Origin: Dastarcus helophoroides | Lineage: Eukaryota > Arthropoda > Insecta > Coleoptera > Bothrideridae | Assembly (NCBI GenBank): GCA_028583605.1 | Contig: CM053328.1 | Span: forward strand, 33,649,578 to 33,713,577 | Length of the DNA: 64,000 nt | Direction: 5' to 3' | In this document: piece after piece, positions 33,206 to 44,353 of the stretch | Layout of the letters: each line of letters starts with the position of its first letter | How positions within the stretch are numbered: the stretch's first letter is position 1 | The notes under the pieces: generated by a model | The model's database searches: none | What the model was told of the DNA's origin: nothing | What the model saw: only the letters and a program-made list of their open reading frames with translations | Position numbers and translations under genes: made by a program

Positions 33206-36200
33206 ATTTCGAGTATTAATTCGAAACCTTGAAGAAAAAGATCCAAAATTTGTGGAAAAATCTTAAAAATATGAACAAATTTTAAGTTCTCTTAAATTCA
33301 AGTTTAAATTCGAACCCTTGAAGAAAAAGGTCCAAAATTTGCGGAAAAAATTCTTAAGAATATAAAAAAAAATTAAGTTCCCTTAATTTCAAGTTTTAAT
33401 TCTTCGAAACCTTGAAAAAAAAGGTTTAAAATTAGCGGAAAAAATCAACATTTGAAGTGAGCCAAAATTACTTAAAAAATAGCGGATTGAATTTATCAAT
33501 AAAAATATTTGAAAACCTTTATTCAAGCTCACAATTACGACTCTATGGAAGTCTTGAATTTTCGAGGTTAACGTTTATCGAAACTTCAAAAAAATTCTAA
33601 TTTTAAGTTCCTTTAGGTTCTATGTAAATTCGAAGTTTTGAGAAGAATGCCGGGATTGGAAATTAAAGTCCAATAAAAGTTATTATTTCTAGAAAAAGTA
33701 GTCTGAACTCGAAATTAAATATAACCTAAATATATAATAATTGGACATTTAAGTTATGAATTTCGAGAAAAAATTAAAATTAAGAAAAGAGCCAAATCTG
33801 TTAATTAAAAATTTATTCAAAATTTCGATTTTGTTTTAAATTTCTCAAAAAAAAGTCGTGTTTAAGATCAATATTTTTAAATTAAAGATGGAAACTTTGG
33901 GAACTATTTTTACATAAATTTCGAAGTTTTTCGAAAGCTTTAGTGTCTTCTTAGTGTCTTGAAAAGCCTGATGAAATTTTTATTTCTTTATATTCTTTTT
34001 TTAACTCAAAATTTCGATAAGATTAGTCGACATTTTTAATTTTTTTTAACTTTGTATTTAAATGTAAAATTTCTAGAAATTTTGTCGAAATTTCGAAAGC
34101 AAAAATACTTTTTTTTTAAAAACTCCAATTATCGGTAAAATTGAAAGAAAAAACCTAAATCGGTTAATAAACATTTATTTCAAGTATTCAATTTTAATCA
34201 TGAAATTTCATTTCTCCTAGTTACTGATTTTTCCGGTTAAAAATAATAATTAAATAAAAATAAAAATTTGAGAAAATTCCAGGTTTGAGTTTGAAATAAT
34301 GTTTTGCAAATTTCTTGTTCTTGTCCTGTTTTTTCTTCTTCTTGCTGAAAGAACAAGACAAGAAATTTGTAAGCTAGAACAAAACAAGAAGCCTTTCTAG
34401 CAAGAGAAAGATTTCTTGTCAAAAAATTAGCACAAAGCAAGACTTTTTGCTTTTTTCAATATTTTCTTTAGAAGATATAAAAGAGTGTTTTTAAACCTTT
34501 TTGGATACCCAATTCTCCCTCATGTAATAAATTCCCACGCTCCACTCAAATTTAAATTTGGAAAAAATTGAAATTCCAGAGAATTTCAAAATTAAAGGAA
34601 AAAGTCCAATGTTGAGTTTTTTCCCAAAATGAAACTATTGAATTAACCAAAATTTAAGAAAAAAATTAATTTTTCCTTAAACTGTTGACAATTTCTCAAA
34701 GTTTTGGTTTTTTTTGAAAACTGAGATTTTGTTTAAATTTTGACTTTTACGTAGTAAACTGAACTTTTAATTGAAAAATTGGATTTTGTTTTAATTTTTG
34801 TTTTTTAAAAAGTTAAGTTTTTCTCAAAATTTCGACATTTTTAATATTTTCGGACCCTTTTCAGAATTTAGACTTTTTTGAAAATTTCGACCTTTTATCA
34901 TCAAAATTTCGACTTTTTTTCGAAGCTGTAACTTTTTCAGAATTTGTTTCATTTAAAAAATTTACCTCTTTTTTTCAAAATTTTGACTTTTCGTAAAACA
35001 TTTAACAACACAAAGCTCTTTTTTCTCAAAATTTTAATTTTTTTAAAATTTTGGATTTTTTAAATTAGGATTATGTTAAAACACTTTTTTTTTAAACCTT
35101 TACCATTTTTTGAAAATTTCTACTTTAGCTCAAACTTTTTACTATTTCTCGAAGTTTTAACTTCTTTTTTTGATAATTCCGACTTTTTCCCGAAAATTTT
35201 CACTTTTTTCAAAATTGTAACTATTTGAAATACTTAAATTTTTTCGGAATTTTACTCTTTTGTTGAAAATTTTCACCTTTTATTATCAAAATTGGGACTT
35301 TTTTCGAAGTTAAATATAGCTTCATTTAAAATTTTCAAAAGTTTTTTTCGAAATTCCCATTTTTTTTTCAAAAGTTCGAGTTTTTGTGATAACTTCGACA
35401 TTTTTTCGAAATTCGTTCTTTCCAAATTTTTTAATTTTGCTGAAGAATCTAATTTTCCAAATTACCGATTTTTATATTTTGAACGAATTCTACCTAACGA
35501 ATTTAAGACTTAATTAAATTTCGATTTTAAAGCTTTTTAAATTTAAAACAATCTGAAAAAGAAATTACAGCTTCGAGGCTAAAGTCGAAATTTTAAGAAA
35601 ATAGTCAAATATAGCGTAAACAAAACCGGATAAAAATTGAAAGCTTAAATTAGACATTTTCTAACATGTCATCGTTTCAAGTTTACCCTCAAAATTTCGA
35701 CTTCAATTTCAAAATCCTGGCTTTAAATTGGAATATAAATGTTGTGTTTTTCTCTTAAAATGTTGACTGAAATTTCCAATTTTTAGGAAAAAATTAGAAA
35801 TAGCGAGGTTTTATCGCAAATTTTGAAAAAAAGAATCCAAATTCAGGAATTTTGGGAAGTTCTATGAAGTCGGCATCGTAAAGAAATCATGAAAATTTGA
35901 AATTTCAAGAAAAAAAAACTGGCATATTTAAATTAAAGTGAAATTTGAAGAAAAAACTTCAAGAAAACTCGAAATTTTTATAAATCACTTCAAAAATTAG
36001 AGATATCAGATTATAAAAGGGAAAATCCAAGTTTCAGAAAAAAAACAAATTTTGAGTGTTTGTTCTAAAGAAAAAGTTGGAATTTTCAGAAAAATTCGAA
36101 TTTGGAAATAAAATTGCCAAGAAACTGGGCTTCAATAGTACATAAAATTTTTATTTTAAACTCGAAATTTTAGGAAAAGAAAAGACATATTTCGAGAAAA

Positions 36201-36480
36201 AGGTCCAAATTTCACAAAAGAGTCGAAAATTTTGAAAAAGGAATATTCAAGTTATACAACTTAAAATTCAATTTGGCTCGAAATTTTGAGAATAAAATCA
36301 ACATTTTCTTAGAAAGAGTGGAAATTGTCAGTTTCTAAAACAACTCTCAAAAAAAAAGTTCTTTAAAGTAAACTCGTAATTTTGAGTTGAAAGTTGCATG
36401 GATTTGTGTAAAATTTTGAACAGAAAATTTCTCAAAGAATCCCAAACTTTAGGGTAAAGTAAAAATTATTTTAAGAACAT
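33205..36480. repeat. Degenerate AT repeat with alternating polarity
   Basis: A-rich to about 33900, T-rich at 34680-35510, A-rich again at 35560-36470. The first 300 bp holds three loose repeats of CTTGAAGAAAAAG(A/G)TCCAAAA about 80-85 bp apart. 34305-34372 contains an inverted pair CAAATTTCTTGTTCTTGTC / GAACAAGACAAGAAATTTG. Frames such as 35292-35513 are repeat translations. Confidence 0.5.
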
Positions 36481-36489
36481 ACAAATTCA

Positions 36490-36602
36490 ACGAACCGAAA
36501 TAAGTCGTTATTTTTTTCCGGTTCTGTTTCGGTTTTCGTTCCTACAAAAATAACGGGTTTTTTCGGTTTCCGGTTTTCGGTTCAGTTCAGGTTCAAAGCC
36601 CT
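36490..36602. repeat. CCGGTT/TTCGGTT low-complexity tract
   Basis: Repeated GGTTC/GGTTTTCGG words: TTCCGGTTCTGTTTCGGTTT, then TTCGG, TTTCCGGTTTTCGGTTCAG and TTCAGG. The minus-strand reading (EPELNRKPETEKTR) is a translation of the tract. It stands out as a G+C-rich simple repeat in AT-rich DNA. Confidence 0.55.
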
Positions 36603-36799
36603 GGTTAAAAATGTTGAGTATTAATTTGAAATTCGTCTTCTTTGTCGAAATTTCGAGTTTTGATCGAACTGTAAACTTTGAATTTGAAATCACGAAATTT
36701 GAACATTAAGTGAAAAAAAAAAAAGAAATCCAAGTTGCAAGACATTTCTGATCGTCTGATATCTAAAAAAAAGAAAATAATAAGTAAGCAAACAAATTG

Positions 36800-36901
36800 T
36801 GGTTACCAGTGTCTCATGGTAACCACCAGAGACTGTAACCACAATATGCGGACATATTTTGGCAGTCCCGAAGGTGTCCGCTTAAGAGAGATTTCACTGT
36901 A
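36800..36901 (-). mobile_element. pogo-like DNA element, single surviving end
   Basis: On the minus strand it begins, after TA, with CAGTGAAATCTCTCTTAAGC, then GGACACCTTCGGGACTGCC and ATGTCCGCATATTG. The CAGTG-AAATCTCTC-GGACACC layout is typical of pogo/Tigger-type TIRs. The far end cannot be matched, so this is a truncated copy. Confidence 0.55.
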
Positions 36902-38385
36902 ATTGCTTTTCTTATTTTTGCTTTTGACAATCTCAAAAGCAGTGCGTTATAATCCCATTGATAAGATTTTTTCAACGAATGGTCACAAGATTTACCACTC
37001 AATTTAAAGAAGAGGAAAGTTGGGGGATAGTTTTCACCGCCCATGAACCAGTCCTAAAGTGCAAACCTTAAACAAAAATCGACCTGGTTCAGGGAATTTT
37101 ATCTGAAAAATGTTGCCCTAGTTACATTTTCCATTTGTGTATAGACTACCGACATCCTTGTCCGTTTAAGAGACAGAAGATGAAAAATCCAATTCAAGTG
37201 ACTCAAGGATATCAGTGGTCGAACTAATCTGATCTACTTCATGATATATTTGTCATAAAATGCGTAAATATTTGTTACGTAAGTAAACGATTTTACATAA
37301 TTGTTACATTAATAATTTACATGGATTTTTACCAAAACGATCAACAATGTAAAATGAGTAACATTGTTTTCACTTATCTGCGGGCTAAAGTTCTCCACTA
37401 ATAACAGTTTCAGTTATCTAAAGCCGCTTAACAAGCGCATTATTGTTCTTCTCATAAATTTCAAATTTAACTAGATTATTATCAAGGGGAAGAGGAAATT
37501 TTTATTGCACTGTCACATGATATCCTACGAGGGTGCGCTCAATCATATTACGTTAACAGAAACAAATCTGCCGTTTCTTTCATGTCGATGTTGATGATTG
37601 CAATAGCTTAGACAGGGTTGGTGTACAAAAGGCTGTCGTAAAATTTAAAAATCTGGAAACAGTAATAATTTTTTCTGTGTACATCGTGAAGGATGCATCT
37701 GAGAAAATAAACACGATGGCGCTACCACTCTTGGAGAGTTTTATTTCTTTCGACCCCTTATTTACATACAATAATAAACATAATAAAAATTCCACAGATG
37801 TACGGATAAATTAAAACGGTGGCTGAATGAAATTCAAAATTTAAGATCCCGCAGGTGCCTTTTCAGATTATGGCGTCGTAAATTCCCAAGAATGCAGGTA
37901 TATGAGGCTGTATGGGTGGTAGCAAATTTGCTCAATTTCTGCCTTCTTACCTACTCGACTGGAATTAAAACCAGGTGACATTATTATCTATTGGAGAGAT
38001 AAAATAATAATTACTGAGGACATATCGTGTTACGTTTGACAATGATGTGTTATCTTACGATCAGACCTGTCGAGCGACGACAAGAATTATTACACATGAA
38101 TAACAATGATTTAATAGCGATTACTAAATTAGATTTTTACGAAGCGATTAATATAAATTTCTAAGTATTAGTGATATAAATTTTATGACATATTGTTTAC
38201 ATTTTATAACGTAGGTAAATTGGGTCGATTGATTTATATGCTTTGACTACAAATAGGAATACAAAGAAGTTAATTGTACACTTACTTCAGTTTCCCCAAA
38301 GAAAAAAACCCAAATCAGCTGTATATCACTGCTGTTCTAAACGGGGAAAAGCAGCAAAGACGATTTTTTTCGGCTTTAGGATGAA
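36902..38385. other. Unique-looking intron sequence
   Basis: Free of the degenerate repeat and less biased in strand composition. Small frames (36814-37044 -, 37580-37795 -) show no domain. I see no transposon ends. This could be ancestral intron, and any conserved intronic regulatory element would be most likely in stretches like this one. Confidence 0.4.
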
Positions 38386-39650
38386 ACCACTTTAAACAAA
38401 TATAATTTAAAATAATTTCGAAAAAAGTCTAAATTTTCACAAAAAAATCGAAAGTTTGGAGGAATGAGGTAAAAATTTCGAAAAACCAAGTCAATTTTTC
38501 AAAAATAAACCCAGAGTTCAAGTCGAATCTTTGAAGAGAACAATTAAACGTAGCAGGTTTAAATTCGTAATTTTGAGAATAAACTCATTTCCCAAAAAAA
38601 ATCTGATTTATATAAGGATAATTGATAAAATTTTGAGGCTACTCTCAAATATCAGTTTTTTGTTTTGGAAATTTCGACTTTAAACTCAAATATTCGAACT
38701 TTTTCTGGAAGTCTGTGAATGGTTAAACCCGAGAATATTTCAAAACAGTCGAAAGTTCAAGAATAAAGTCGAAAAAATTCGAGATTTTGAGGTTAAACCT
38801 TTGTAAATATTTCTTTAAATTTAATTTATTTTTTAATTTTAGACCTTTTTAAAACTTCGACTCTTTGGATCTATATTTTTATTTGAACCCGAAAAATAAA
38901 ACAAAATTTCGATTTTGTTAAGCTTAAATCCTGAATTTTGAACTAAAAAAACTGAATTTTTTTAAATTGAAATACTAGCTGCAACATGAAATTTTGAGAG
39001 AAAAGTGAAAACTTCCACAAAAAATGGTGATAGAGCACTCCATGCTTGCTTGTTTAGATTCTGGGGTGTAATGGTGTACCCAAGTCTCATCACACTTAAC
39101 GACACGTTGCAAAAAATCCATTAACTTTACGTTGAAAACGTCAAGATAATTTTTAATTTTTTCAAAAAGTTTTATCTTCATAATAAAAAATGTTTGTTAT
39201 ATAAAGTTGATTTGTTTATATTTCGATTGCGATTTGGAAAATTCGATTTTTTTCTCCAAAATTCGAATTCCAAGTGAAAACTTCCAAAAAAATATTGAAA
39301 TTTCTATCTTAGTTATCAAATTTCAACTTTGATTAAGAATTTATTGTACTTTTAATCACGACATTTCAACTTTAAATTCATATTTTTAGAAAAACTTGAT
39401 TTATAAAATTTTTACAACTTTTTACGACGAGTTTAAAATGTCAAGATTAAAGTCGAAATTTAAAAAAAAAATGAGTTTAATGACTTAAGTTTATTTTTCA
39501 AACTTTTTACATTAGCACTGGTTCAAAATTCAGACTTCTTCAAAATATTTTGACTTTCTTTCTAGGCATTTAATTTATAAAAAATCCCCTGGACACTAAA
39601 AGTTTCAGGAAATATCAAAGTTTATTTTTCGAATTTTGTTTCAAGACAAA
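38385..39650. repeat. Degenerate AT repeat, A-rich then mixed
   Basis: The same AAATTTCGA vocabulary. It contains the mariner fragment listed separately. No host gene was seen. Confidence 0.5.
39030..39130 (-). pseudogene. mariner transposase fragment
   Basis: The minus strand encodes FLQRVVKCDETWVHHYTP followed by ESKQASMEC. This is the region around the first catalytic Asp of mariner transposases (here in CDETW). Only about 30 residues are recognisable. Upstream and downstream decay into the degenerate repeat, and no TIRs were found. It differs in sequence from the mariner at 45367-46637, so it is an independent, older insertion. Confidence 0.75.
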
Positions 39651-39652
39651 AT

Positions 39653-39780
39653 GTTTTTTTCAATTTATTTAACATTTCTTCGGCCCAGTTTGGAAATATT
39701 TCCAAACTGGGCCGAAGAAATGTTAAATAAATTGAAAAAAACATAATATTTCCTGTACAATAAGGGTCTACCATGAAGAA
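39653..39780 (-). mobile_element. Short hairpin retroposon, copy 1, with a perfect 94-bp palindrome
   Basis: A 12-bp direct repeat TCAAGACAAAAT flanks it (39641-39652 and 39781-39792). Read on the minus strand it starts TTCTTCATGGTAGACCCTTA, runs into the palindrome and ends in ATTGAAAAAAAC. 39651-39744 is a perfect inverted repeat with 47-bp arms and no loop. The arms contain TTCGGCCCAGTTTGG and the centre is GGAAATATTTCC. No coding capacity. The target-duplication length and A-rich 3' end suggest LINE-assisted retroposition rather than a DNA-transposon MITE. Confidence 0.75.
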
Positions 39781-39792
39781 TCAAGACAAAAT

Positions 39793-41600
39793 ATTGAGTG
39801 TTATTAGTTTTTGTTAATAGATTTTATCTTTTGGAAATGAGAAGATTTTTAAAGAAAATTTTGACTTCAAACCTCTTTTTTTTCAAAAATTATGGCTTTT
39901 TTTTTCTTCGGATTTAGAGAGTCATTCTAAATGTCAATGTTATGTCTAAAATTGCGAATTTAAAAAACTAAAAATTTCGATTTCGAACAGGTCACATTAA
40001 GAACTACCATATCCTTACTTTGTTCGAAAATTTAAAATTTTTTAAAAAATTAATATTTTCAGAAATGTTTAATAATGAATTTTGGTTTTTTTTAAGTATA
40101 AACACGGTCGTAATTAAACTTTTTATAGAACGAGTTTAATGTAGAGTTTTCTAGACATTTCGAATAAAAATTCCAAATTCAAAAAACTCAAGATTAAGTT
40201 CAGAATTTCGATAGCTGACATTTTTCACAAAAATTTTGGCGATATTTTTAGGTTTCTAGAAAGAATCGAAGTTTAAAAAAATATTTGTTGGTTTGAAGTA
40301 AATACGAAGATTTCAAACTTTGTGAATTTTGAAAAAAAAAGTAAAAGTATTAACATACTTTGCATTTAGGAGAAAATCTAATTCAAATTGAAAATTTCCA
40401 AAAAAAAGGTCGAAATTTTGAGATTAAAGGTAAAACTTACAAAAAAATGATAAACAACTTTATAGCAAACACTTTTTTTCGAAATTCGAAAGAATCAAAT
40501 GCATTTTGACATTGCGAATTCAGATAGCAACAATAATTCCCAAAATTGCCCAAAATAAAAAACGCAGGAATTGAAGTTGTTGCCATTTAGAAAAAGAGTT
40601 GAACACTAAGAGGAAACTTGAACTTAAAAAAATCTTCCAGAATTTAGAAAGAATATCTAAATTCTAAATGTTCGAGTGCAAACTTTAAATTTGAGATAAA
40701 AGCTAAAATTATAAATTTAATCGAAATTTGAAAAAAAATTTAAAAAATTCGTTAGTACCATTGGATATAATTCAATATTTAGGGAAAAATGGCTTAAAGA
40801 AAACATATCGTTATGTAACTTCAAAGTTTCACTTCCTTGCATATGTTGAAGGTGCATATCCTTCAACTGCTTAACTGTACACAGAAATATTTTATGAAAT
40901 CCTTCATAAATCATATTTATACGTAACGCTGAGCCATAGATAACTCACTTTATTTGTGATCTAGGAAAGGAAGTAGGATTAAACCCACTCTTTTTAAGCA
41001 AAACGTTTAGTTACACTTTATTGCCTTCTAGCGGGTGGACAATCTGTGGGTTGTTTTTCGAATCGTTATCAATATTACACATTCTTTTAAACATTAATAG
41101 AAACCAACTTCTTTCAAATGACTTCCGGGGTTGGCTTGACATTAATTCATTCTGGTAACCCTTATATTGTGTTGTTTGTGGCGCCATTCCTCCAGCAGCC
41201 CATGGATGTTTGCCTTAAAGGAGCCGAATAATAGAATTCTTAGCATACTAGCTAAATGCAAGCAAAATATGGCATTTCAAAGCATATTTTGATGGTAACC
41301 AGAGCTCACTCATCCACCTACTACTTAATAACACCGACCCACAGTTTCAGCTAGTATGTCTAGAATACATTAAGCTCGGTAGATTTAACATAGGTGAGCA
41401 CTAAGAGAGAACTTTTGGAAATTCGGTCTCTAAGGGGGTGAAAATTGGTATTAAATTTTACCTGGCAAATCAGTCTCCGAGTTGCATACTCTTAAAAAAT
41501 AAAATTAAAAGTTGTCCATAGACGTTAGCTCTTACAAAATGTTGTGTTCTCTCGATATCATTAATCATTAATTCATAATGCACGTATTTTTTTAAAAGTA
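39793..41600. other. Degenerate AT repeat, then less repetitive intron
   Basis: To about 40750 the AAATTTCGA-type field continues. 40750-41600 is less repetitive and somewhat richer in GC (for example GCCTTCTAGCGGGTGGACAA at 41023). No protein domain was recognised in frames 40717-40914 or 41470-41661. Confidence 0.4.
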
Positions 41601-41619
41601 GGGGAAAATCCGTTACGGA

Positions 41620-43110
41620 CATCTGGGAAGATAACCCAAATAGTGTCTGACTTCCGCTCAAACTACGAGTACCGACTAAAAACCCCTACTTCTTCGGGCC
41701 GGGCCCTTGACCCCCAATCCCTCCGTCGAAACAATACAATAGTGCTGGAGCACTATTGTAAGCTGTTTTTCCTAAAACATAAAAAACAAACAAAGCAGAA
41801 AATTACCGAAATGGAAGTCGTAGCTTAGAGGACCATCTTTGGTCTCCTAATCCTAGTTGGGATATCTGGATCGTAATCCACTGCCTGTCGAACTAGTTCG
41901 TTGGGATGCGTTTCCGCTCTCACCATCGCCCTGGAATTAATTTTCCTAAGAAAATCTCTTACCAAAGGTAGTTCAGCTTCCCTATGGAGCTGATTGTTTC
42001 TCACAAACCATGGAGCGTCCATGGCTTGTCTTAGAAAGACGTTCTGGAACACCTGGAGTTTCTTCATCTGATTATCCGTCGCTTGTGACCAAGCTACAGA
42101 CGCGTAGGTCATCGCTGGTCTTATGATTGATTTGTATAGTAAGACTTTAAGTCCAATGGACAGGTTACTATTTCTACCAATCATCGCTTGCAGCAGTCCC
42201 TTCATCATGTTGGCTTTGGACACTGCATAATCGATGTGTGCCTGGAAAGTAAGTCTTTTGTCAAGAATTACACCTAGATACTTTGCCTGAAGTCTTCAGT
42301 CGACGTTTTGCCCATGAACATTTACATGTCCATACGGTTGGAGTCTTCTTCGAGTGAAAAAGACTGCTTGGGTCTTGTCTGCGTTGACTTGGATTCTCCA
42401 TTGACCGAAATAATCTAGTAGACTGTTTGTTGCCTCCTGAAGTCGCCTGTTGACCACCTCTGGACTGTAAGAGTACGCCACTAAAGCTGTGTCGTCTGCA
42501 GTAAGTTGCCAAAAAGGTGTGGTCGATTGTTGAATTGGTTCTCGGGATGTCTGCTGTGAACAGAGAATACAGCAGAGGTGACAAGGCAGAGCCTTGAGGC
42601 ACCCCATACTGTAGCCTAAACTGGTTTAATAGTTCCTGTCCCACCTTTGCTCTGAATGAGCCTGCTCCAGGAACGAACTTACCATTTAAACCATTGAGGT
42701 ATTCCAAACTGGTGCATCTTGTAGACTAATCCTTGGTGCCAAACTATGCCAAATGCCTTGGAGATATCGAAGAAAATATCCCTAACTACCTGGTTCCAGT
42801 TCATGCGTTGAGTGATTGCTTTCAACCACTCTCAGCAGTTGGTCTGAGGTAGAGTGCATAGGTTGGAACCGAAATTGTTCCTTAGGAATGATGTCGCCAT
42901 CGCTGATGATATTCTGCAGACACTTTCTCAAAATCCTTTCCGCCACCTTACCCAAGTTGGATAAGAGGCTAATTGGCCTGTAATTTTGGGAAAATTTCCC
43001 ATCCTTACCTGGCTTAGGAATAAAGATAACGTTTGCAGTCTTCCATCTTGTTGGAAAATACCGGTACTTAAACATGGAATTGACTATTGCTCCAAATTAT
43101 TGCACGTATT
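41620..43110 (-). mobile_element. Jockey-like non-LTR retrotransposon, 5'-truncated and decayed
   Basis: Minus-strand copy containing the 3' half of an ORF2 (RT core to C-terminus, about 43110-41825). A 3' UTR follows, with a GC-rich tail (GGGGGTCAAGGGCCCGGCCC, then GTAGGGGTTTTTAGTCGGTA) down to about 41620. No endonuclease domain or 5' end is present, as is usual for LINE copies. The sequence around it is unrelated degenerate repeat. No target duplication could be defined with confidence. Confidence 0.85.
41825..43110 (-). pseudogene. Jockey-like reverse transcriptase ORF2 fragment
   Basis: Read from the high-coordinate end, the RT blocks are in order. First comes YFPTRWKTANVIFIPKPGKD with NYRPISLLSNLGK (43060-42940). 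Then DIFFDISKAFGIVWHQGL (about 42785-42730), where the usual second Asp of motif A is Gly. Then YGVPQGSALSPLLYSL (about 42610-42560). Then ADDTALVAYS (about 42500-42470, catalytic YADD region). Then an in-frame stop before YLGVILDKRLTF, and a C-terminal segment LLYKSIIRPAMTYASVAW (42150-42095). The blocks lie in different frames, so at least two frameshifts plus the stop inactivate it. Once a LINE reverse transcriptase; now non-functional. Confidence 0.9.
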
Positions 43111-43178
43111 TATTCCTGTTCTCGCTATTTATTAGTTTCCAGAAATTTATCAGTAAAGGACAAATTATCTGGAACTAA

Positions 43179-43358
43179 ATGAAATTATATCCTGAGCAAA
43201 ATACAAAACTGAATAAAGTAATACTTAAAAAGGCCATTAATACTTGGAAAGACAAGGATAGATTGAGAAGAGTTAAGAGTAGGGAGTTAAAATTTCTTAA
43301 TTCAATTTATAAAAAACTACCAAAATTAACTTACAATCTGCAAAAAAGCTACTTTTGA
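43179..43358 (+). CDS. Small basic ORF, 59 residues, unrecognised
   Basis: ATG at 43179 to TGA at 43358. It encodes a Lys/Arg-rich, helix-prone peptide (LKKAINTWKDKDRLRRVKSR in the middle). It lies just outside the 5' boundary of the Jockey-like fragment and before the degenerate repeat resumes at about 43370. Codon use looks less like repeat translation than neighbouring frames do. It could be a fragment of another transposon ORF or chance. No family recognised. Confidence 0.2.
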   Translation: MKLYPEQNTKLNKVILKKAINTWKDKDRLRRVKSRELKFLNSIYKKLPKLTYNLQKSYF

Positions 43359-43369
43359 GAATTTGAAAA

Positions 43370-44020
43370 TAAACACGACGTTTCGAAAAAGTAAAAATAG
43401 AAAATTTAAACTCGATACTTTGACATTTCATAACTATTAAACTTTAAATATTTTATAAATTTTTATAAACTCGATATACTAAAAAGATAGAAATTAAAAG
43501 CACTAACAAAAAAATCGAAATTTAGAATTAAAAAATCAGAATTTCGAAAAAAAAAGTCGACTTTTCGAGACCCACGTCCGAATTTAAAAAAAATTAGAAT
43601 TGAAAATACTGTTGTCTTATTAGGAGGAAAAAGATCGACAAAGCAAGACTTAAATAGAAGTTTAGATGAACGAAAACAATCGAAATATCCGGAAAATGGT
43701 CAAAGAAGTTTCAAAATTTAATATGAAAAGTTGGAATTTTCAGAAGAACGTGGAAGTTCGCAAAAACCACCCCCAAATTGGCGAAATTTCATGTAAAATT
43801 TTATATAACGTACGTAGGTGAGCACGCACTAATACAAGGTTTTAGGTTTTTGAAAATGTATCCATTAAGGGTTAAATAAGGGATAAAAATAGAACAAAAA
43901 TACATCAATTAAATATATGGCATTTAGGCTTCTGTATATAAATTAGTCAGTTGTATGGAACTTTTCCTAAATTAATCTCTTAAGAGGGTAAAATCTACTA
44001 AAATTTTTAAGTTTAGTGGA
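43370..44020. repeat. Degenerate A-rich repeat and short unique stretch
   Basis: AAAATCGAAATTTAGAATT-type words to about 43790, then about 200 bp of AT-rich sequence before the foldback element. Nothing else recognised. Confidence 0.45.
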
Positions 44021-44021
44021 C

Positions 44022-44300
44022 CTGTCCTTGGTTATCATCAATAACTGAAATACAAATCTTGTCCTCTGAAATTTAGAAAGACTAAAAAACACAACAGCTC
44101 TAACGCGTTTCGATAGCCAAACTATCATCTTCAGAGAGATAATGTAGATACATTAGATACAGTATCTCTCTGAAGATGCTAGCTTAGCCATCGAAACGCG
44201 TTAGAGCAACGTTTGTTGTGTTTTTTTAGTCTTCTCTTGGTTTCAGGGGACAAGATTTGTATTTCAATTTTTGAAGATAACCAAGGACAGGTCCGTTCCA
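44022..44300. mobile_element. Foldback repeat, most complete copy, two opposed hammerhead-like cores
   Basis: Outer inverted termini: GGACCTGTCCTTGGTTATCA at the left and GATAACCAAGGACAGGTCCG at the right (about 44268-44287). Both are followed inward by ACAAATCTTGTCC and its complement, then the CCAAGAAAG / CACAAC arm. Two cores face each other. The antisense one at 44097-44138 reads CTCT-CTGAAGA-T-GATAG-TTTGG-CTATC-GAAAC-GCGTTAGAG. The sense one at 44166-44206 has an intact box and GAAACGCGTTAGAG but a weaker hairpin. Non-coding. It resembles a head-to-head pair of Penelope-like terminal repeats more than a classical MITE. Confidence 0.8.
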
Positions 44301-44353
44301 CCAATTATTATTTAGCTTCCAATTGCAGTGCCTTGTTTTTTGTTTAATAAATG

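Noticed and set aside
36508..36693. 61-residue minus frame with an EPELNRKPETEKTR stretch
   Set aside because: A translation of the CCGGTT-type simple repeat.
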